A stretch of DNA of 6,188 nt from Bacteriovoracaceae bacterium UBA1018 (GTDB lineage: Bacteria; Bdellovibrionota; UBA1018). Under the pieces are notes generated by a model that was not told the origin of the DNA, searched no databases, and saw nothing but the letters and a program-made list of their open reading frames with translations. The stretch covers positions 8,405-14,592 of the forward strand of contig DBAE01000158.1 in the NCBI GenBank assembly GCA_002291495.1. Reading direction: 5' to 3'. Of this stretch, positions 4,644 through 6,188 are shown piece after piece. Position 1 is the first letter of the stretch; the number at the start of each line of letters is the position of its first letter. A program made the position numbers and the translations under genes.

Positions 4644-6188
4644 GTGACATCAGCACCCGTTGTTGGAAATGGCGTAGTACAAAATTCTTCATCTTCTGAA
4701 CCGGTTCGAGTTCGCTTTGCTCCGAGCCCTACTGGATTTCTCCACGTAGGCGGCGCTCGCTCACTCTTCTTTAACTGGCTCTATGCTCAAAAGCATGGCG
4801 GCACTTTGATTCTAAGAATCGAAGATACCGACCAAGCTCGTAGTACTCCGGAGCATGAGAAAATGATTCTCGAAGATATTCGTGCCCTGAATCTTCCTTA
4901 CCAAGAAGGTCCAGATGTAGCGGGTGGTCAGTATGGGCCATATCGCCAATCTGAGCGCATGGATATCTATGCTCAAAAAGCGAAAGAACTTTTGGATCGT
5001 GACCAAGCCTACTTCTGCTTCTGTTCGGATGACCTCTTAACTCAGAAGCGCGAAGTTGCAATGAAGCTCGGTAAGCCTCCACATTATGACGGCACTTGTG
5101 CTCGCCTCTCAAAAGAAGAAGTGCAAGCCAAATTTGCCAAGGGTGAGAAGGCAGGTCTTCGTTTCCGTGCATTTAAGAAAGACTACATTTTAAAAGATCA
5201 TGTTCGCGGAGACGTCTCATTCAGAGAAGGTATGGTGGGTGACTTTTTTATTACGCGCACACCGACTGAGGTCGAGTCCAAGCGCGGAGTTAACGGCAAC
5301 ATCGGCATGCCTGTTTATAACTTCTGCTGCGTAATCGACGATCATCTCATGCAGATGACTCACATTATTCGTGGTGAAGACCATCTTTCTAATACTGCTC
5401 GTCAGTTGATGATCTATGATGCCTTTGGTTGGAAACTTCCGGAGTTCGCTCATATTGCGATGGTATTGGGCGCTGACAAGCAAAAGCTCTCTAAGCGAAA
5501 TGGCGATTCTTCGGTGCATGAATATCTTGAAAATGGATACTTGCCAGAAGCACTGCTTAATTTCTTAGCCCTGCTGGGTTGGTGGCCATCAGGAGAACTT
5601 AAGCCAGCATCTGGGCATCCAGAAATTATTTCTCGCCAAGAGCTGATTCAGTACTTTGATCTCAACGGCTTACAAAAGTCGCCTGCGGTTTTTGATGTTC
5701 AGAAACTGAAGTGGATGAATGGCCAATATATTAAAGCGATGGCGCCAGCGGAACTTGCAAAGCGGGCGCGTCCTTTCTTTGAGGCGGCTGGATCGTCTCT
5801 CCTTAAGAACGCATCATTTAGTGACGCTTGGTTTGAAGGTGTTTTAGAAACCGTAAAAAATGAAGTAGCACTGCTCAGCGAATTGCCGGCAGTGGCCGAG
5901 TTTTACTTTGGAAGTTCGCCTGCTCTAGACGCAGAAGCAAAAACTCAACTCGCTGATGCAGCGGCTCGACCAGTAGTCGAGTGCTTAGTAAAAGCGCTTG
6001 GATCAGGTGGCGAGAGCATCACAGCGACCGAAGTTGAAACGCTTCAAAAGAGCGTTCAAACCGAGTCTGGCGTAAAGGGTAAGGCACTGTTTATGTCCAT
6101 GCGTGCAGTCATCACTGGAAAAACTCATGGTCCAGAACTCAAAAAGATCTTGCCGCTATTGGGACGCGATTTTGCAATGAAGCGTATT
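4644..6188 (+). CDS. gltX: glutamyl-tRNA synthetase, 3'-partial
   Basis: Cytoplasmic class I aminoacyl-tRNA synthetase that charges tRNA-Glu with glutamate using ATP. 515 codons lie in the window with no stop; the last residues (KKILPLLGRDFAMKRI) match the usual end of the family, so only a few are missing. Catalytic motifs are visible: RFAPSPTGFLHVGG with the HIGH equivalent HVGG at 34-37, and the KMSKS equivalent KLSKR at 281-285 within GADKQKLSKRNG. ITHVIRG-type THIIRGEDHLSNTARQ precedes KLSKR, and SPAVFDVQKLKWMNGQYIK marks entry to the anticodon-binding part. Cysteines 125, 127 and 152 keep the spacing of the E. coli zinc site, but the fourth ligand (His) is Arg154, so zinc binding is doubtful. 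About 20 Ser-rich residues precede the catalytic domain. The start is GTG with AAGG 7 nt before it. It is the second gene of an apparent operon with carD. Whether it also charges tRNA-Gln cannot be decided. Confidence 0.97.
   Translation, partial: MTSAPVVGNGVVQNSSSSEPVRVRFAPSPTGFLHVGGARSLFFNWLYAQKHGGTLILRIEDTDQARSTPEHEKMILEDIRALNLPYQEGPDVAGGQYGPYRQSERMDIYAQKAKELLDRDQAYFCFCSDDLLTQKREVAMKLGKPPHYDGTCARLSKEEVQAKFAKGEKAGLRFRAFKKDYILKDHVRGDVSFREGMVGDFFITRTPTEVESKRGVNGNIGMPVYNFCCVIDDHLMQMTHIIRGEDHLSNTARQLMIYDAFGWKLPEFAHIAMVLGADKQKLSKRNGDSSVHEYLENGYLPEALLNFLALLGWWPSGELKPASGHPEIISRQELIQYFDLNGLQKSPAVFDVQKLKWMNGQYIKAMAPAELAKRARPFFEAAGSSLLKNASFSDAWFEGVLETVKNEVALLSELPAVAEFYFGSSPALDAEAKTQLADAAARPVVECLVKALGSGGESITATEVETLQKSVQTESGVKGKALFMSMRAVITGKTHGPELKKILPLLGRDFAMKRI

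Noticed and set aside
4771..5172. Reverse-strand reading frame of 133 codons inside gltX
   Set aside because: The forward frame carries the GluRS catalytic domain without interruption; the reverse product is a shadow.

Overview
The window looks like ordinary chromosome from a Gram-negative bacterium of moderate GC. The best guess is a member of the Bdellovibrionota or another former deltaproteobacterium. This rests on a CarD/CdnL-type RNA polymerase regulator placed directly upstream of gltX, an OPT-family transporter of the bacterial type, and an exported orphan protein. It is an inference from gene content and style; no rRNA or other phylogenetic marker was compared. There is no sign of phage, insertion sequences, CRISPR or tRNA genes.

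Layout. (1) Positions 1-2076 hold the 3' part of an OPT-family peptide or metal-chelate transporter whose start lies before the window. It ends at a very strong intrinsic terminator (2105-2144). (2) Only 13 nt after that terminator stem, a small DCC-family (DUF393) thiol-disulfide oxidoreductase-like gene begins (2150-2557). (3) It converges on, and overlaps by 9 nt, a reverse-strand NAD(P)H-dependent FMN reductase-family flavoprotein (2549-3067). A perfect 18-nt palindrome inside the end of the reductase gene may serve as terminator for the DCC gene. (4) A 69-bp spacer with a TATAAT box and a 10-bp-spaced TTGTCA direct repeat separates the reductase from a divergent gene for a small exported protein of unknown function (3137-3580). 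(5) A 565-nt stretch without a believable gene follows (3581-4145). Its last 160 nt contain three consecutive stem-loops; the last has a U5 tract and lies immediately before the Shine-Dalgarno of the next gene. (6) carD/cdnL (4146-4631) and gltX (4644 to beyond the window) lie 12 nt apart and almost certainly form one transcription unit. gltX is complete except for its extreme C-terminus.

How it fits together. The carD-gltX pair links a global RNA polymerase-promoter stabiliser to the enzyme charging tRNA-Glu, the precursor step of both translation and, in many bacteria, tetrapyrrole synthesis. The structured leader in front of it is the most interesting element here: it could be an attenuator controlling the pair or a separate small RNA ending just before carD. 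The DCC protein and the flavin reductase are both redox-type proteins, but they are convergent, so no shared regulation is implied. No clearly new multi-gene system was found; the leader is the only candidate for undescribed biology.
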